DNA from: Brenneria bubanii
GTDB taxonomy: Bacteria > Pseudomonadota > Gammaproteobacteria > Enterobacterales > Enterobacteriaceae
Reading direction: 5' to 3'
Length of the DNA: 64,000 nucleotides
Assembly: GCF_022378355.1 (NCBI RefSeq)
Contig: NZ_JAKMAJ010000003.1
Coordinates: 1 to 64,000 of the forward strand
In this document: positions 29,233-39,053 of the stretch, piece by piece
Position numbering within the stretch: position 1 is the stretch's first letter
How the letters are laid out: the number at the start of each line of letters is the position of its first letter
Notes under the pieces: model-generated
What the model saw: only the letters and a program-made list of their open reading frames with translations
Databases searched by the model: none
Told to the model about the DNA's origin: nothing
Program-made: the position numbers and the translations under genes

Positions 29233-30249
29233 ATGGAACAACCATTGGCGGGCAAGCAGGTATTAATTATCGAGGATGAGGCTGTTTTCCGCTCAGTGCT
29301 TTCCGGTTATCTGACGTCGCTTGGCGCTTCAATTCTGGAGGCGATACACGGGCTGGAAGCATTGACCATTCTGGAACATCATCGTCCGGATTTGATTATC
29401 TGCGATCTGAAAATGCCAATGATGGGGGGAATCGAGTTCCTCGAACACCTGCGCCTGAAGGATAACGATACCCCGATATTGGTGATCTCCGCGACCAGCC
29501 AGATGGCTGATGTGGCGAAGGTTTTGCGCCTCGGCGTTCAGGATGTGCTGCTTAAGCCGATCCGTGATTACGCGCGCCTGCGTGAGTCGGTGATGTCGTG
29601 TCTTTACCCGGATATGTTTACGTCGCCGGTTAATGAGATTGATCAGTTAATGCAGGATATGGACTCTCTTAATCAATCTCCTGATGCGGTGGTAAAGCTG
29701 TTGGCGCAATTACAACCGCCGGTTCAGCAAACGCTTGCGCGTTGCCGCATCAATTATCGGCAACTGACGGATGCCGAGCAGCCGGGATTGGTTTTGGATA
29801 TCGCGGCGCTTTCTGAGGATGACCTGGCTTTTTATTGTCTCGATGTTACTCAGGGGGAAAACAATAACGGTACGCTTGCCGCGTTGTTACTGCGCACTTT
29901 GTTCAATAGCGTTTTGCAAGAACATATGGCAAATCAGCAACACCGCTTGCCTCACTTACCGCTGTTATTGAAACAGGTGAATCAGCTGTTGCGCAAGGCC
30001 AGCCTGGAAGGGCGCTTTCCATTGCTGGTTGGTTATTATCATCGGGAATTAAAGCGACTGATACTCATCTCCGCAGGTTTAAACGCCACATTAAGTGTTA
30101 ATGAAAGCCAAATAGCCCTGAGTAGCGGCGTACCCTTAGGCACGCTTAATGACGCTTATCTTAAGCAGTTAAATCACGATTGTGATGCCTGGCAATGTCA
30201 GATTTGGGGCGGCGGGGGGCGTTTACGGCTGATGCTTTCTACAGAATAG
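29233..30249 (+). CDS. rssB: Sigma-S adaptor and response regulator RssB
   Basis: RssB delivers the stress sigma factor RpoS to the ClpXP protease. It has an N-terminal receiver domain with the phosphoacceptor Asp58 (IICDLKMPM), the same position as in E. coli, and a C-terminal PP2C-like domain without the phosphatase metal ligands. The length is 338 residues against 337 in E. coli. There is no DNA-binding domain. The ribosome binding site GGGG lies before the ATG. rssA-rssB form an operon. Confidence 0.95.
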   Translation: MEQPLAGKQVLIIEDEAVFRSVLSGYLTSLGASILEAIHGLEALTILEHHRPDLIICDLKMPMMGGIEFLEHLRLKDNDTPILVISATSQMADVAKVLRLGVQDVLLKPIRDYARLRESVMSCLYPDMFTSPVNEIDQLMQDMDSLNQSPDAVVKLLAQLQPPVQQTLARCRINYRQLTDAEQPGLVLDIAALSEDDLAFYCLDVTQGENNNGTLAALLLRTLFNSVLQEHMANQQHRLPHLPLLLKQVNQLLRKASLEGRFPLLVGYYHRELKRLILISAGLNATLSVNESQIALSSGVPLGTLNDAYLKQLNHDCDAWQCQIWGGGGRLRLMLSTE

Positions 30250-30452
30250 TCCGATAGCTGGGGGAAATTCCCCCGTCTGGCGGTGTTCTCCTTCCGTTAT
30301 TATTCTTTATTTTCTACTATTAAGCCATTGTCTTAATTTCCGTTGGACTATGACGTCGGACAAGCGTGACCGCGTTAAACTGGTATACTCACCCGGTTTT
30401 TAGACCAAACAATTAAAAGTTCATTATTTGAACGATATATAAGAGGTTGTTT

Positions 30453-31364
30453 ATGTCGATTGTGAATAAGAAAGTCAAAAAAGCGGTTATCCCCGTAGCC
30501 GGATTGGGAACGCGCATGTTGCCGGCCACGAAAGCCATTCCTAAAGAGATGCTTCCGTTGGTTGATAGGCCATTGATCCAATATGTTGTCAATGAGTGTA
30601 TTGCCGCCGGAATTAATGAAATAATTTTAGTTACGCACTCATCTAAAAATTCTATCGAAAACCATTTTGATACCAGCTTCGAGCTGGAAGCCATGCTGGA
30701 AAAGCGCGTTAAACGCCAACTGCTGGAAGAAGTGCAATCTATTTGCCCGAAGCATGTGACCATTATGCAAGTCCGGCAGGGGTTGGCCAAAGGGTTAGGC
30801 CATGCTGTATTATGTGCTCATCCATTGGTTGGGGATGAGCCCGTCGCGGTTATTCTGCCGGATGTGATTATCGATGAATACAAGTCCGATCTTAAGAAAG
30901 ATAACTTAAGTGAAATGCTTCATCGCTTTTCAGAAACAGGCCATAGCCAGATTATGGTCGAACCAGTTGATAACGTCAGCAGTTATGGTGTTGTCGATTG
31001 CAAAGGCGTCGAATTAAAACCAGGGGATAGCGCGCCAATGGTTGGGGTAGTAGAGAAGCCGAAAGCTTCCGAAGCGCCGTCTAATTTAGCCGTTGTCGGC
31101 CGTTATGTCCTGTCTGCGGACATTTGGTCACTGCTGGAAAAAACGCCTCCAGGTGCGGGTAATGAAATTCAGTTAACCGATGCCATCGCCATGTTAATGG
31201 AAAAAGAAACGGTAGAAGCGTATCACTTAAAAGGCGTGAGTCATGACTGCGGCAACAAACTTGGTTATATGCAGGCTTTCGTTGAATATGGCATGCGCCA
31301 TGAAAGTCTGGGTTCCCAGCTGACCCAATGGCTACAGGAAACTATTGAAGAAGAAGCAAATTAA
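30453..31364 (+). CDS. galU: UTP-glucose-1-phosphate uridylyltransferase GalU
   Basis: GalU makes UDP-glucose for lipopolysaccharide, osmoregulated glucans, trehalose and galactose metabolism. The 303-residue protein has the nucleotide-binding signature [20 protein letters not shown] (residues about 16-35), [11 protein letters not shown] with the metal Asp, and [23 protein letters not shown] 30453 with AGAGG upstream is chosen over a TTG two codons earlier. Codon use is ordinary. Confidence 0.97.
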   Translation: MSIVNKKVKKAVIPVAGLGTRMLPATKAIPKEMLPLVDRPLIQYVVNECIAAGINEIILVTHSSKNSIENHFDTSFELEAMLEKRVKRQLLEEVQSICPKHVTIMQVRQGLAKGLGHAVLCAHPLVGDEPVAVILPDVIIDEYKSDLKKDNLSEMLHRFSETGHSQIMVEPVDNVSSYGVVDCKGVELKPGDSAPMVGVVEKPKASEAPSNLAVVGRYVLSADIWSLLEKTPPGAGNEIQLTDAIAMLMEKETVEAYHLKGVSHDCGNKLGYMQAFVEYGMRHESLGSQLTQWLQETIEEEAN

Positions 31365-31452
31365 TATTTAGAAAAAGTTGCTCTCTGTTTTATTACAAAA
31401 TCGGGAGCATCAATTCTGATTCGCACACGACTGACTCTTCTTTGCAAAAAAA

Positions 31453-31478
31453 ATACCCTTGATAAAAATCAAGGGTAT
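31453..31478. terminator. Bidirectional terminator between galU and hns
   Basis: The perfect stem ATACCCTTGAT / ATCAAGGGTAT has a 4-nt loop, with A8 on the left and TTGTTTT on the right. It serves both convergent genes, and on the hns side the run is strong. Confidence 0.9.
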
Positions 31479-31503
31479 CTTGTTTTAATTTATTAAAAAA
31501 CGA

Positions 31504-31911
31504 TCAGATCAGAAAATCATCTAAAGATTTATCTTGCTCTTCGATTGCTTTTTTGATTACTGCTGGCGTGCGGCCTTGGCCGGTCCAGGTTTTAAGTTCA
31601 CCGTTTTCATCGGTATATTGATATTTAGCCGGGCGGGCGGCGCGTTTGCTTTTGCCTGTTGATTTCACTGAGCCTAAAGACTGTAATAACTCATTAGGAT
31701 CAATACCGTCGGCAATCAGCATATCGCGATATTGTTGTAATTTACGTGCACGTTCTTCAACTTCTGCTTGAACCTGGCTTTCTTCTTCGCGGCGTTCATT
31801 TACCACTACTTCCAGTTTTTCCAGCATTTCTTCCAAAGTATCCAGGCTACATTCTCTTGCCTGGGCACGCAGAGTACGGATGTTGTTTAGAATCTTTAGT
31901 GCTTCGCTCAT
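31504..31911 (-). CDS. hns: Nucleoid-associated silencer H-NS
   Basis: H-NS binds AT-rich, curved DNA and silences acquired and virulence genes. The 135-residue product has the N-terminal coiled-coil oligomerisation region (to about residue 80), a basic linker ([14 protein letters not shown]) and the C-terminal AT-hook-like QGR at 112-114 in [12 protein letters not shown], as in E. coli. It lies between galU and tdk, which marks it as true hns rather than a paralogue such as stpA. Confidence 0.97.
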   Translation of the reverse strand: MSEALKILNNIRTLRAQARECSLDTLEEMLEKLEVVVNERREEESQVQAEVEERARKLQQYRDMLIADGIDPNELLQSLGSVKSTGKSKRAARPAKYQYTDENGELKTWTGQGRTPAVIKKAIEEQDKSLDDFLI

Positions 31912-31952
31912 TGTGATAATCTCAAATTATATTATTGGTGGCGTGTACTGAG

Positions 31953-31981
31953 ATAATAGAGTGCTATTTTCTTTTCTGCAA
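31953..31981 (-). promoter_or_regulatory. Candidate hns promoter
   Basis: On the minus strand TTGCAG and TATTAT are 17 bases apart, about 40 bases before the hns ATG. A CCAAT box (31932-31937, minus strand) follows, the type of site proposed for CspA action on E. coli hns. Confidence 0.55.
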
Positions 31982-32293
31982 TAGTCAAATTTGTAAGTTT
32001 GTTAAAAAATACCATTTTTAAAACAGATATCACAGGCTATGTAACATGAATATAAATAGACCTGTTCAAATGAAAATACATATAATCTGTCATTTTTTCA
32101 GCATTGATGCACCTGACAAGATATTGAGGCGCAGACCAACGCTATAAGGAATGATTATATCCTTATTGTGATATCAATAGACGAAACTTAGTAATCTTGT
32201 GCAAGTAATAGCCCATTGCATGGGCTGATGCAGCATTGATACAATAATGATTATTGTACACCTGATATAGCGCATCCTCGGGAGCAGCGAAGT
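31982..32293. other. AT-rich divergent region between hns and tdk
   Basis: No gene is visible. The very AT-rich run (T and A tracts at about 32000-32100) is the kind of DNA H-NS itself binds, so autoregulation is plausible. Inference only. Confidence 0.45.
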
Positions 32294-32890
32294 ATGGCTC
32301 AACTTTATTTTTATTATTCAGCAATGAATGCAGGGAAATCTACAGCACTATTGCAGTCGTCATATAACTATCAGGAACGCGGTATGAGGACGGTGATTTT
32401 AACCGCAGAAATAGATAACCGCTATGGCGTGGGAGTCGTAAGTTCGCGCATTGGCCTTTCAGCGCCAGCGCTATTGTTTAATCTACGGACATCTTTATAT
32501 ACGCTGCTTGCTAAAGAGCATCGCCAGCAGCCGATTCACTGTGTCTTGATAGATGAATGCCAATTCTTAACTCGTGAACAAGTCAGCGAGCTTTCAGATG
32601 TCGTAGACCAATTAGATATCCCGGTATTGTGCTACGGGTTGCGAACGGATTTTCGCGGCGAATTATTTTCCGGCAGTCGCTATTTATTAGCCTGGGCCGA
32701 CAAGCTGGTTGAGCTTAAAACCGTGTGCCATTGCGGTCGTAAAGCCAACTGTGTATTACGTCTGGATTCAGAAGGCAATCCATTGCAAGAAGGCGACCAG
32801 GTGGTTATCGGCGGTAATGAGAACTACGTTTCCGTTTGCCGGAAACATTATAAAATGGCGTTAGGCTTAGTCAGATGTGAAATCGAATGA
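32294..32890 (+). CDS. tdk: Thymidine kinase Tdk
   Basis: Tdk phosphorylates thymidine in the salvage pathway (type II, zinc-binding thymidine kinase). The 198-residue product has the P-loop SAMNAGKST (residues 9-17), the catalytic DECQF and the lasso-domain cysteines in CHCGRKANC and VCRKH. The gene order hns-tdk-adhE matches E. coli. A ribosome binding site (GGGAGCAGCG) precedes the ATG. Confidence 0.96.
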   Translation: MAQLYFYYSAMNAGKSTALLQSSYNYQERGMRTVILTAEIDNRYGVGVVSSRIGLSAPALLFNLRTSLYTLLAKEHRQQPIHCVLIDECQFLTREQVSELSDVVDQLDIPVLCYGLRTDFRGELFSGSRYLLAWADKLVELKTVCHCGRKANCVLRLDSEGNPLQEGDQVVIGGNENYVSVCRKHYKMALGLVRCEIE

Positions 32891-33488
32891 AAATGGCGCA
32901 ATGGTATTGTCTGACTATCGTTATCGGTGATTAAAAATAATATCAGCCAAGATGCGTATAACCGGCCTTCAGGTGCCTTTTCGTCCCGGTGTGCGAAGAT
33001 ATGTTGATCACTGGATATATCATTAAGCTTTCTTAAATAGGCTTGTCAGTGGCCTGGCGTAATCATGATTGTACTGATCAACTTTTTTATAAAATTCACC
33101 GGCGTGTCTGGTTCGGAACTTTTTTAAATCAATATTGGCCTTATGTTTTATGCAGCCCGTGAAATGGGTTCGCGCCATGCGATTAATATTTATATGGATG
33201 TGGATATGCGCCATCAGATAATCCGCTTGCGTGAAAGGTTAACGGGGGTTGTCATCGTGGTATATAGCGCGTCGTTGCCCTGATATCGCGCCTAGGATGA
33301 ATGATTGCATTATCGGGATGTAGGAGCCCGGCAGCGGAGTGAAAAGCATATCGTGTGGGGCGCAGTCACCGGTCGTAAGAAATCGCCTGATAACCGCGTT
33401 TAGACGCGATTAGCGCCGTTCAACCGCGGCTTCTTGCGTTGACTTGTCCGCAAGCGGCTTCTGCTTGCGATTGGGTATTAGCGAGGGC
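32891..33488. other. Gap between tdk and the adhE terminator
   Basis: About 600 bases hold no recognised gene. The only open frame of note is on the minus strand at 33023-33214 (63 codons; listed separately). The rest contains several short GC hairpins near 33400-33465 whose role I cannot name. Confidence 0.45.
33023..33214 (-). CDS. Possible small basic protein (63 residues), unrecognised
   Basis: The minus-strand frame begins with ATG at 33214 and would encode MAHIHIHININRMARTHFTG, a His- and Ile-rich N-terminus, followed by a Lys-rich middle and ending TSLFKKA. No ribosome binding site of normal strength precedes it (GGATTATCTG). I do not recognise the family, and random occurrence is possible in a 600-base gap. 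It is kept because it is the only candidate there. Confidence 0.2.
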   Translation of the reverse strand: MAHIHIHININRMARTHFTGCIKHKANIDLKKFRTRHAGEFYKKVDQYNHDYARPLTSLFKKA

Positions 33489-33519
33489 AAAAAAATACCC
33501 TGCCGGGTTTGGCAGGGTA
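33489..33519 (-). terminator. Intrinsic terminator of adhE
   Basis: On the minus strand the stem TACCCTGCC / GGCAGGGTA with a 6-nt loop is followed by seven T. A second hairpin, AACCGCCTC / GAGGCGGTT, lies at 33538-33558 between it and the adhE stop codon. Confidence 0.9.
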
Positions 33520-33572
33520 GCGGTATCTTCCAGCGCAAACCGCCTCGCTGAGGCGGTTATTTCACCGGAATC

Positions 33573-36260
33573 TTAATTAGTCACTTTCTTTGACTGTTTT
33601 GCCGCTTTGGCAACTGGCGCGGCAGCTTCGGCCGTTGTTTCCTTCGCCGCATCCTCAGAATACTTACGTCCATAATACGTATCCAACAGGATTTGTTTCA
33701 GCTCGGAAATCAGCGGGTAGCGAGGGTTGGCGCCGGTGCATTGGTCATCAAATGCATCTTCAGACAGTTTGTCCACTTTCGCCAGGAAGTCCGCTTCCTG
33801 TACGCCAGCTTCGCGGATAGATACCGGAATACCCAGGTCTGCTTTGATCTCTTCCAACCAGTTCAGCAACTTCTCAATCTTCTGCGCGGTGCGGTCGCCT
33901 GGTGCGGTTAGACCCAGGTGATCGGCAACTTCGGCATAACGACGACGAGCCTGCGGGCGGTCATACTGACTGAAGGTCGTTTGCTTGGTCGGGTTATCGT
34001 TAGCGTTATAACGGATAACGTTGGAAATCAACATGGCATTGGCCAGACCGTGAGGAATGTGGAATTCAGAGCCCAGTTTGTGCGCCATCGAGTGACAGAC
34101 ACCCAGGAAGGCGTTGGCAAACGCGATACCGGCGATAGTCGCGGCATTGTGAACTCGTTCGCGAGCCACCGGGTTTTTAGCGCCTTCATGATAGCTGGCC
34201 GGCAGGTTTTCTTTCAGCAGTTTGACAGCCTGTAGCGCCTGACCGTCGGAGTATTCGTTCGCCAGTACTGAAACGTAAGCTTCCAGTGCGTGGGTCACCG
34301 CATCCAAACCACCAAATGCGCACAGTGATTTCGGCATGTTCATCACCAGATTGGCATCAACAATCGCCATATCCGGCGTCAACGCATAGTCGGCCAACGG
34401 ATATTTCTGACCAGTGGCGTCATCAGTTACCACGGCGAACGGCGTGACTTCAGAGCCGGTACCCGAGGTTGTCGTAACGGCGATCATTTTCGCTTTCACG
34501 CCCATTTTCGGGAATTTGTAGATACGCTTGCGAATATCCATGAAGCGCAGAGCCAATTCTTCAAAATGGGTTTCAGGATGTTCGTACATGACCCACATGA
34601 TTTTGGCTGCATCCATCGGGGAACCGCCGCCCAGCGCGATGATGACATCCGGTTTGAAGGAGTTCATCTGCTCAGCGCCTTTGCGTACGATGCTCAGCGT
34701 TGGATCCGCTTCGACTTCGAAGAAGACTTCGGTTTCCATCCCGTTCTGTTTCAATACGTCGGTGATCTGATCGACATAACCGTTATTAAACAAGAAACGG
34801 TCGGTTACGATAAATGCGCGTTTTGCGCCGTCGGATGCGACTTCGGCAAGTGCCACAGGCAATGCGCCGCGACGGAAATAGATTGATTTGGGGAGTTTAT
34901 GCCACAACATATTTTCTGCTCGCTTAGCTACCGTTTTCCTGTTGATTAGGTGCTTAGGACCGACGTTTTCAGAGATGGAATTACCACCCCAGGAACCGCA
35001 GCCCAGCGTCAGTGATGGGGCGAGTTTGAAGTTATACAGGTCGCCGATACCACCCTGAGAAGCCGGCGTATTGATCAGAATACGGGACGTTTTCATCATG
35101 TCGCCGAAGTGGGCTACACGTTCCGGCTGGTTATCCTGATCGGTATACAGGCAGGAAGTGTGGCCGATACCACCCATGGCGACCAGTTTTTCAGCCTTGA
35201 CAACCGCATCGTTAAAATCGGCTGCGCGATACATGGCCAGCGTTGGCGACAGTTTTTCATGAGCGAAGGGTTCTGAATCGGCGATGTCGGTAACTTCACC
35301 AATCAGCACTTTGGTATTTTCTGGAACGCTAAGACCGGCTAATTCAGCGATTTTAGCCGCAGGCTGACCGACGATTGCCGCGTTTAACGCGCCATTTTTC
35401 AGCAGAATGCCCTGTACCGCGTGAAGTTCTTTGCCCTTGAGCATGTAAGCGCCATGTGAGGCAAAACGTTCGCGGACGGCATTATAAACGCTGTCGACGA
35501 CAACCACGGATTGTTCTGACGCGCAAATTACGCCGTTATCAAAGGTTTTTGACATCAGGATGGACGCTACAGCGCGCTTGATGTCGGCGGTTTCGTCAAT
35601 AACGACGGGGGTATTACCCGCGCCTACGCCGATTGCCGGTTTACCGGAACTGTATGCGGCTTTCACCATGCCTGGACCGCCGGTCGCCAGAATCAGATTG
35701 ATGTCCGGGTGATGCATTAACTGGTTGGAAAGTTCAACGGAGGGTTGATCAATCCAGCCGATGATATCTTTGGGCGCGCCTGCGGCAATCGCCGCCTGCA
35801 AAACGATGTCCGCCGCTTTGTTGGTTGCATTTTTTGCGCGCGGGTGCGGGGAAAAGATAATACCGTTACGCGTTTTCAGGCTGATTAACGCTTTGAAAAT
35901 CGCGGTTGAAGTTGGGTTGGTGGTCGGAACGATACCGCAAATCAGGCCGATAGGCTCAGCGATGGTAATTGTACCGAAGGTTTCATCGGTGGAGAGAATT
36001 CCGCAGGTCTTTTCGTCCTGGTAGGCGTTGTAAATATATTCGGAAGCAAAGTGGTTCTTGATCACTTTATCTTCCACAATCCCCATGCCGGATTCAGCGA
36101 CAGCCATTTTGGCCAGCGGAATTCGGGCATCTGAAGCAGCTAACGCGGCAGCCCGGAAGATTTTGTCGACTTGCTCTTGAGTAAAACTGGCAAATTCGCT
36201 CTGCGCCTTTTTTACTCTTTCGACCAATGCGTTAAGTTCAGCAAGATTTGTTACGGCCAT
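33573..36260 (-). CDS. adhE: Bifunctional acetaldehyde-CoA/alcohol dehydrogenase AdhE
   Basis: AdhE reduces acetyl-CoA to acetaldehyde and then ethanol during fermentation, and assembles into long helical spirosomes. The 895-residue protein has an N-terminal aldehyde dehydrogenase (catalytic Cys in VICASEQSVVVV) and a C-terminal iron alcohol dehydrogenase (NAD site GGGSPMDAAKIMW; iron ligands in FGGLDAVTHALEAYVS and CHSMAHKLGSEFHIPHG). The C-terminal tail after SEDAAKETTAEAAAP is a low-complexity Ala/Lys stretch. Codon use is highly biased, suggesting strong expression. The ribosome binding site is AGGAGAG. Confidence 0.97.
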   Translation of the reverse strand: MAVTNLAELNALVERVKKAQSEFASFTQEQVDKIFRAAALAASDARIPLAKMAVAESGMGIVEDKVIKNHFASEYIYNAYQDEKTCGILSTDETFGTITIAEPIGLICGIVPTTNPTSTAIFKALISLKTRNGIIFSPHPRAKNATNKAADIVLQAAIAAGAPKDIIGWIDQPSVELSNQLMHHPDINLILATGGPGMVKAAYSSGKPAIGVGAGNTPVVIDETADIKRAVASILMSKTFDNGVICASEQSVVVVDSVYNAVRERFASHGAYMLKGKELHAVQGILLKNGALNAAIVGQPAAKIAELAGLSVPENTKVLIGEVTDIADSEPFAHEKLSPTLAMYRAADFNDAVVKAEKLVAMGGIGHTSCLYTDQDNQPERVAHFGDMMKTSRILINTPASQGGIGDLYNFKLAPSLTLGCGSWGGNSISENVGPKHLINRKTVAKRAENMLWHKLPKSIYFRRGALPVALAEVASDGAKRAFIVTDRFLFNNGYVDQITDVLKQNGMETEVFFEVEADPTLSIVRKGAEQMNSFKPDVIIALGGGSPMDAAKIMWVMYEHPETHFEELALRFMDIRKRIYKFPKMGVKAKMIAVTTTSGTGSEVTPFAVVTDDATGQKYPLADYALTPDMAIVDANLVMNMPKSLCAFGGLDAVTHALEAYVSVLANEYSDGQALQAVKLLKENLPASYHEGAKNPVARERVHNAATIAGIAFANAFLGVCHSMAHKLGSEFHIPHGLANAMLISNVIRYNANDNPTKQTTFSQYDRPQARRRYAEVADHLGLTAPGDRTAQKIEKLLNWLEEIKADLGIPVSIREAGVQEADFLAKVDKLSEDAFDDQCTGANPRYPLISELKQILLDTYYGRKYSEDAAKETTAEAAAPVAKAAKQSKKVTN

Positions 36261-37348
36261 AATGCTCTCCTGATAATGTTAAACTCTTTCAGTCAATGGT
36301 CTGCCAGGTAGAAGAGGATAGATAAACGCATCGTGGCGTTTGTCGCCGGCGCTTAAGACACCGCGGCTTCTCGGCACTAATTGACTCAAAGAGCTCATTC
36401 ACACAGCCATACTGTTGCTTACCTGCTGCATCACCAGATACTTGGCGTTGTCAGATCAACCTGTTTTCGTATCTGTTAAATCAAGGATAATCACTCGGTT
36501 TAACCGGATGACTAAGAGCATACCCGCTTACCGGTGGCTTTTTTGTGATCTTAATCTAATTTTTTTGATGCTGACACCATTCAGCATCATCATTTTTGAG
36601 AGCTATTCTCATTTTCTTATCACAATGCAGACTGCCTTATCTTTTATATGCGCCAGAAAAACGCGGATAGATGATTTTTTATTCTATCCCGATTACTGAA
36701 CGAGAAATAAAATCCGGCTGTAAAACTTGGCTAAATTAAGTGATATCGCTCAATTACTGCTTTAAAAAGCAATGTCTCTCAATGGCATTCCTCTTTTTTG
36801 TTTTTATCATAAGTAATTCTAATTTCTGTCGACTGTTTTTGCGCGTAAATTGTCGTTCATCTGTGACAAATATCTTTTTTTGATATCAATTACGGCAACA
36901 CTTTCTGTAATATTGGCAACATCGATAAACATAATTTGTTAATTTTATAACGTTTACAACCGGTGCCATGTTGACAAAATCAAAATCGTGGTGGTTTTTT
37001 ATACTTAAAATCCACTATTTAAACGCTGTTTTCTTTGTGTTACGTTTGCATTACTTTGACTGATGATATTATCTGTTGATTTGTATCTATTCCAACTTTC
37101 TGTTTTTACGTTGTTTTTATAACTCACCACTAAAAAGTGGCATTGTAGGAATATCGGCGGACAACCTCTGTTTTGACAGTGCCGGGGCGGGCGATTATTG
37201 AAAATAATGTTAATAAATTAAATGTATTAATTATATAAGCGCCAGTACAGGTGCTTAACCATCATTTCTGTTTACCTTGGGTATCAAGTTAACGGCGCAT
37301 CATAATGCGCAGGTGGTAAAAATATAATAAACAGCACAGGAGAAGATA
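36261..37348. other. Long non-coding gap between adhE and oppA
   Basis: These 1,088 bases are AT-rich, mainly after 36480, and contain no gene I can support. The frame at 36415-36699 has no ribosome binding site and no recognisable product. In E. coli the membrane-protein gene ychE lies here and is missing. The region must carry the long adhE regulatory leader and the oppA promoter. Confidence 0.6.
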
Positions 37349-38989
37349 ATGGCACATATCACCACGATCAAAAAAAGGGTAGCCGTTGGCATCATCGCGG
37401 CGCTGACTTTGGCGCCGGGCGCTTGCGTCTGGGCCGCCACGGTGCCGGCAGGCGTTAAACTGGCGGCAAAGCAGGAACTGGTTCGCAATAACAGTGCTGA
37501 AGTCGCCTCATTGGATCCGCATAAAATCGAAGGCGTGCCCGAGGCCAATGTATCCCGTGATTTGCTGGAAGGGCTGGTTATCACCAATGCCAACGGTAAG
37601 GTTATCCCCGGCGTGGCGGAAAGTTGGGATAACCAGGATTTCACCGTATGGACATTTCATCTGCGAAAAAACGCACGCTGGTCTAATGGTGATCCCGTCA
37701 CGGCGCAGGATTTTGTCTACAGCTGGCGGCGTCTGGTCGATCCCAAAACCGCGTCTCCTTACGCCAGCTATCTGCAATACGGCCATTTGCTGAATGTCGA
37801 TGACATCATCGCCGGCAAAAAAGCCCCCGAAACCCTGGGCGTGAAGGCTCTTGACGACTACACGCTGGAGGTGAGGCTCTCTGAGGCCGTACCTTATTTT
37901 TATAAATTGCCTATCAATCCGGCCATGTCGCCGGTAAATAAAATTGCGGTGGAAAAGTTTGGCGAGAAGTGGACTCAACCGCAAAACTGGGTCGGCAACG
38001 GCGCTTATAAGCTGAAAGACTGGGTGGTGAATGAAAAAATCGTCCTCGAACGTAATCCCCAGTACTGGGATAACGAGAAAACCGTTATCAATCAGGTCAC
38101 CTATTTACCTATTTCATCCGAAGTCAGCGATGTTAACCGCTACCGTAGCGGTGAGATCGACATGACCTACAACTACCTGCCGATAGAGCTGTTTCAGAAA
38201 TTAAAAAAAGAGATTCCGCAGGAGGTCAAAGCCGATCCGTATTTGTGTACTTACTACTATGAAGTTAATAACCAGAAGGCGCCGTTTACCGATGTACGGG
38301 TCAGGAACGCGCTGCGAATGGCACTGAGTCAGGATATTTTGACCAATAAAGTTAAAGGCCAGGGAGATACTCCAGCCTATGGTTTTGTGCCGCCTTATAT
38401 TGACGGGTTTAAGGCGCAAACGCCCGAATGGTTTACCTGGTCGCAGGAAAAACGCAACGCGGAGGCGAAAAAACTGCTGGCGGAAGCGGGATATAGCAAG
38501 GACAAGCCGCTGACCTTGAGCCTATTGTACAACACCTCTGATTTACATAAAAAAATGGCGATTGCCGCGGCGTCTATCTGGAAACAAAATATTGGCGTCA
38601 ATGTGAAACTGGAAAGTCAGGAATGGAAAACCTTCCTCAATAGCCGCCATCAGGGCAGTTACGATCTCGCGCGAGCCGGCTGGTGCGCCGACTACAATGA
38701 GCCTTCAACCTTTTTCAACAGCATGTTATCAGACAGCAGCAGCAACACCGCGCATTATAAGAGTCGCGACTTCGATGCGCTGATCGCCAAATCTTTGCAG
38801 GCGAATACCGAAGATGAACGGGCGGCGATTTATCAACAGGCCGAGACCTTACTGGACAAGGACGCAGTTATCGTTCCGGTTTATTACTATGCCAACACTC
38901 GCCTGCTGAAACCTTACGTCGGTGGATTAACGGGTAAGGATCCAATGGATAATATCTACGTAAAAGATCTTTACATTATCAAACACTGA
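37349..38989 (+). CDS. oppA: Periplasmic oligopeptide-binding protein OppA
   Basis: OppA is the soluble receptor of the oligopeptide ABC importer. It binds peptides of two to five residues of nearly any sequence. The 546-residue product has a signal peptide (about 1-29, ending CVWA) and the SBP family 5 signatures SLDPHKIEGVPEANVSRDLLEGL and WVGNGAYKLKDWVVNEKIVLERNP. It heads oppABCDF and is separated from oppB by a hairpin that would lower expression of the membrane parts. The ribosome binding site AGGAGAAG is strong. Confidence 0.97.
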   Translation: MAHITTIKKRVAVGIIAALTLAPGACVWAATVPAGVKLAAKQELVRNNSAEVASLDPHKIEGVPEANVSRDLLEGLVITNANGKVIPGVAESWDNQDFTVWTFHLRKNARWSNGDPVTAQDFVYSWRRLVDPKTASPYASYLQYGHLLNVDDIIAGKKAPETLGVKALDDYTLEVRLSEAVPYFYKLPINPAMSPVNKIAVEKFGEKWTQPQNWVGNGAYKLKDWVVNEKIVLERNPQYWDNEKTVINQVTYLPISSEVSDVNRYRSGEIDMTYNYLPIELFQKLKKEIPQEVKADPYLCTYYYEVNNQKAPFTDVRVRNALRMALSQDILTNKVKGQGDTPAYGFVPPYIDGFKAQTPEWFTWSQEKRNAEAKKLLAEAGYSKDKPLTLSLLYNTSDLHKKMAIAAASIWKQNIGVNVKLESQEWKTFLNSRHQGSYDLARAGWCADYNEPSTFFNSMLSDSSSNTAHYKSRDFDALIAKSLQANTEDERAAIYQQAETLLDKDAVIVPVYYYANTRLLKPYVGGLTGKDPMDNIYVKDLYIIKH

Positions 38990-38996
38990 TAATATC

Positions 38997-39023
38997 GCGG
39001 ACCGCGTTATTCGTGCGGTCCGC
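38997..39023 (+). terminator. Hairpin between oppA and oppB (attenuating terminator or mRNA 3' block)
   Basis: The perfect stem GCGGACCGC / GCGGTCCGC has a 9-nt loop and is followed by TCTTATTT. It lies directly after the oppA stop, the usual device to keep the receptor in excess over OppBCDF. Confidence 0.75.
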
Positions 39024-39053
39024 TCTTATTTACGGGTTTTATAGGTATGGGCA

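Noticed and set aside
36415-36699. 94-codon frame between adhE and oppA
   Set aside because: No ribosome binding site and an irregular hydrophobic pattern. The region is better explained as the adhE leader and promoter.
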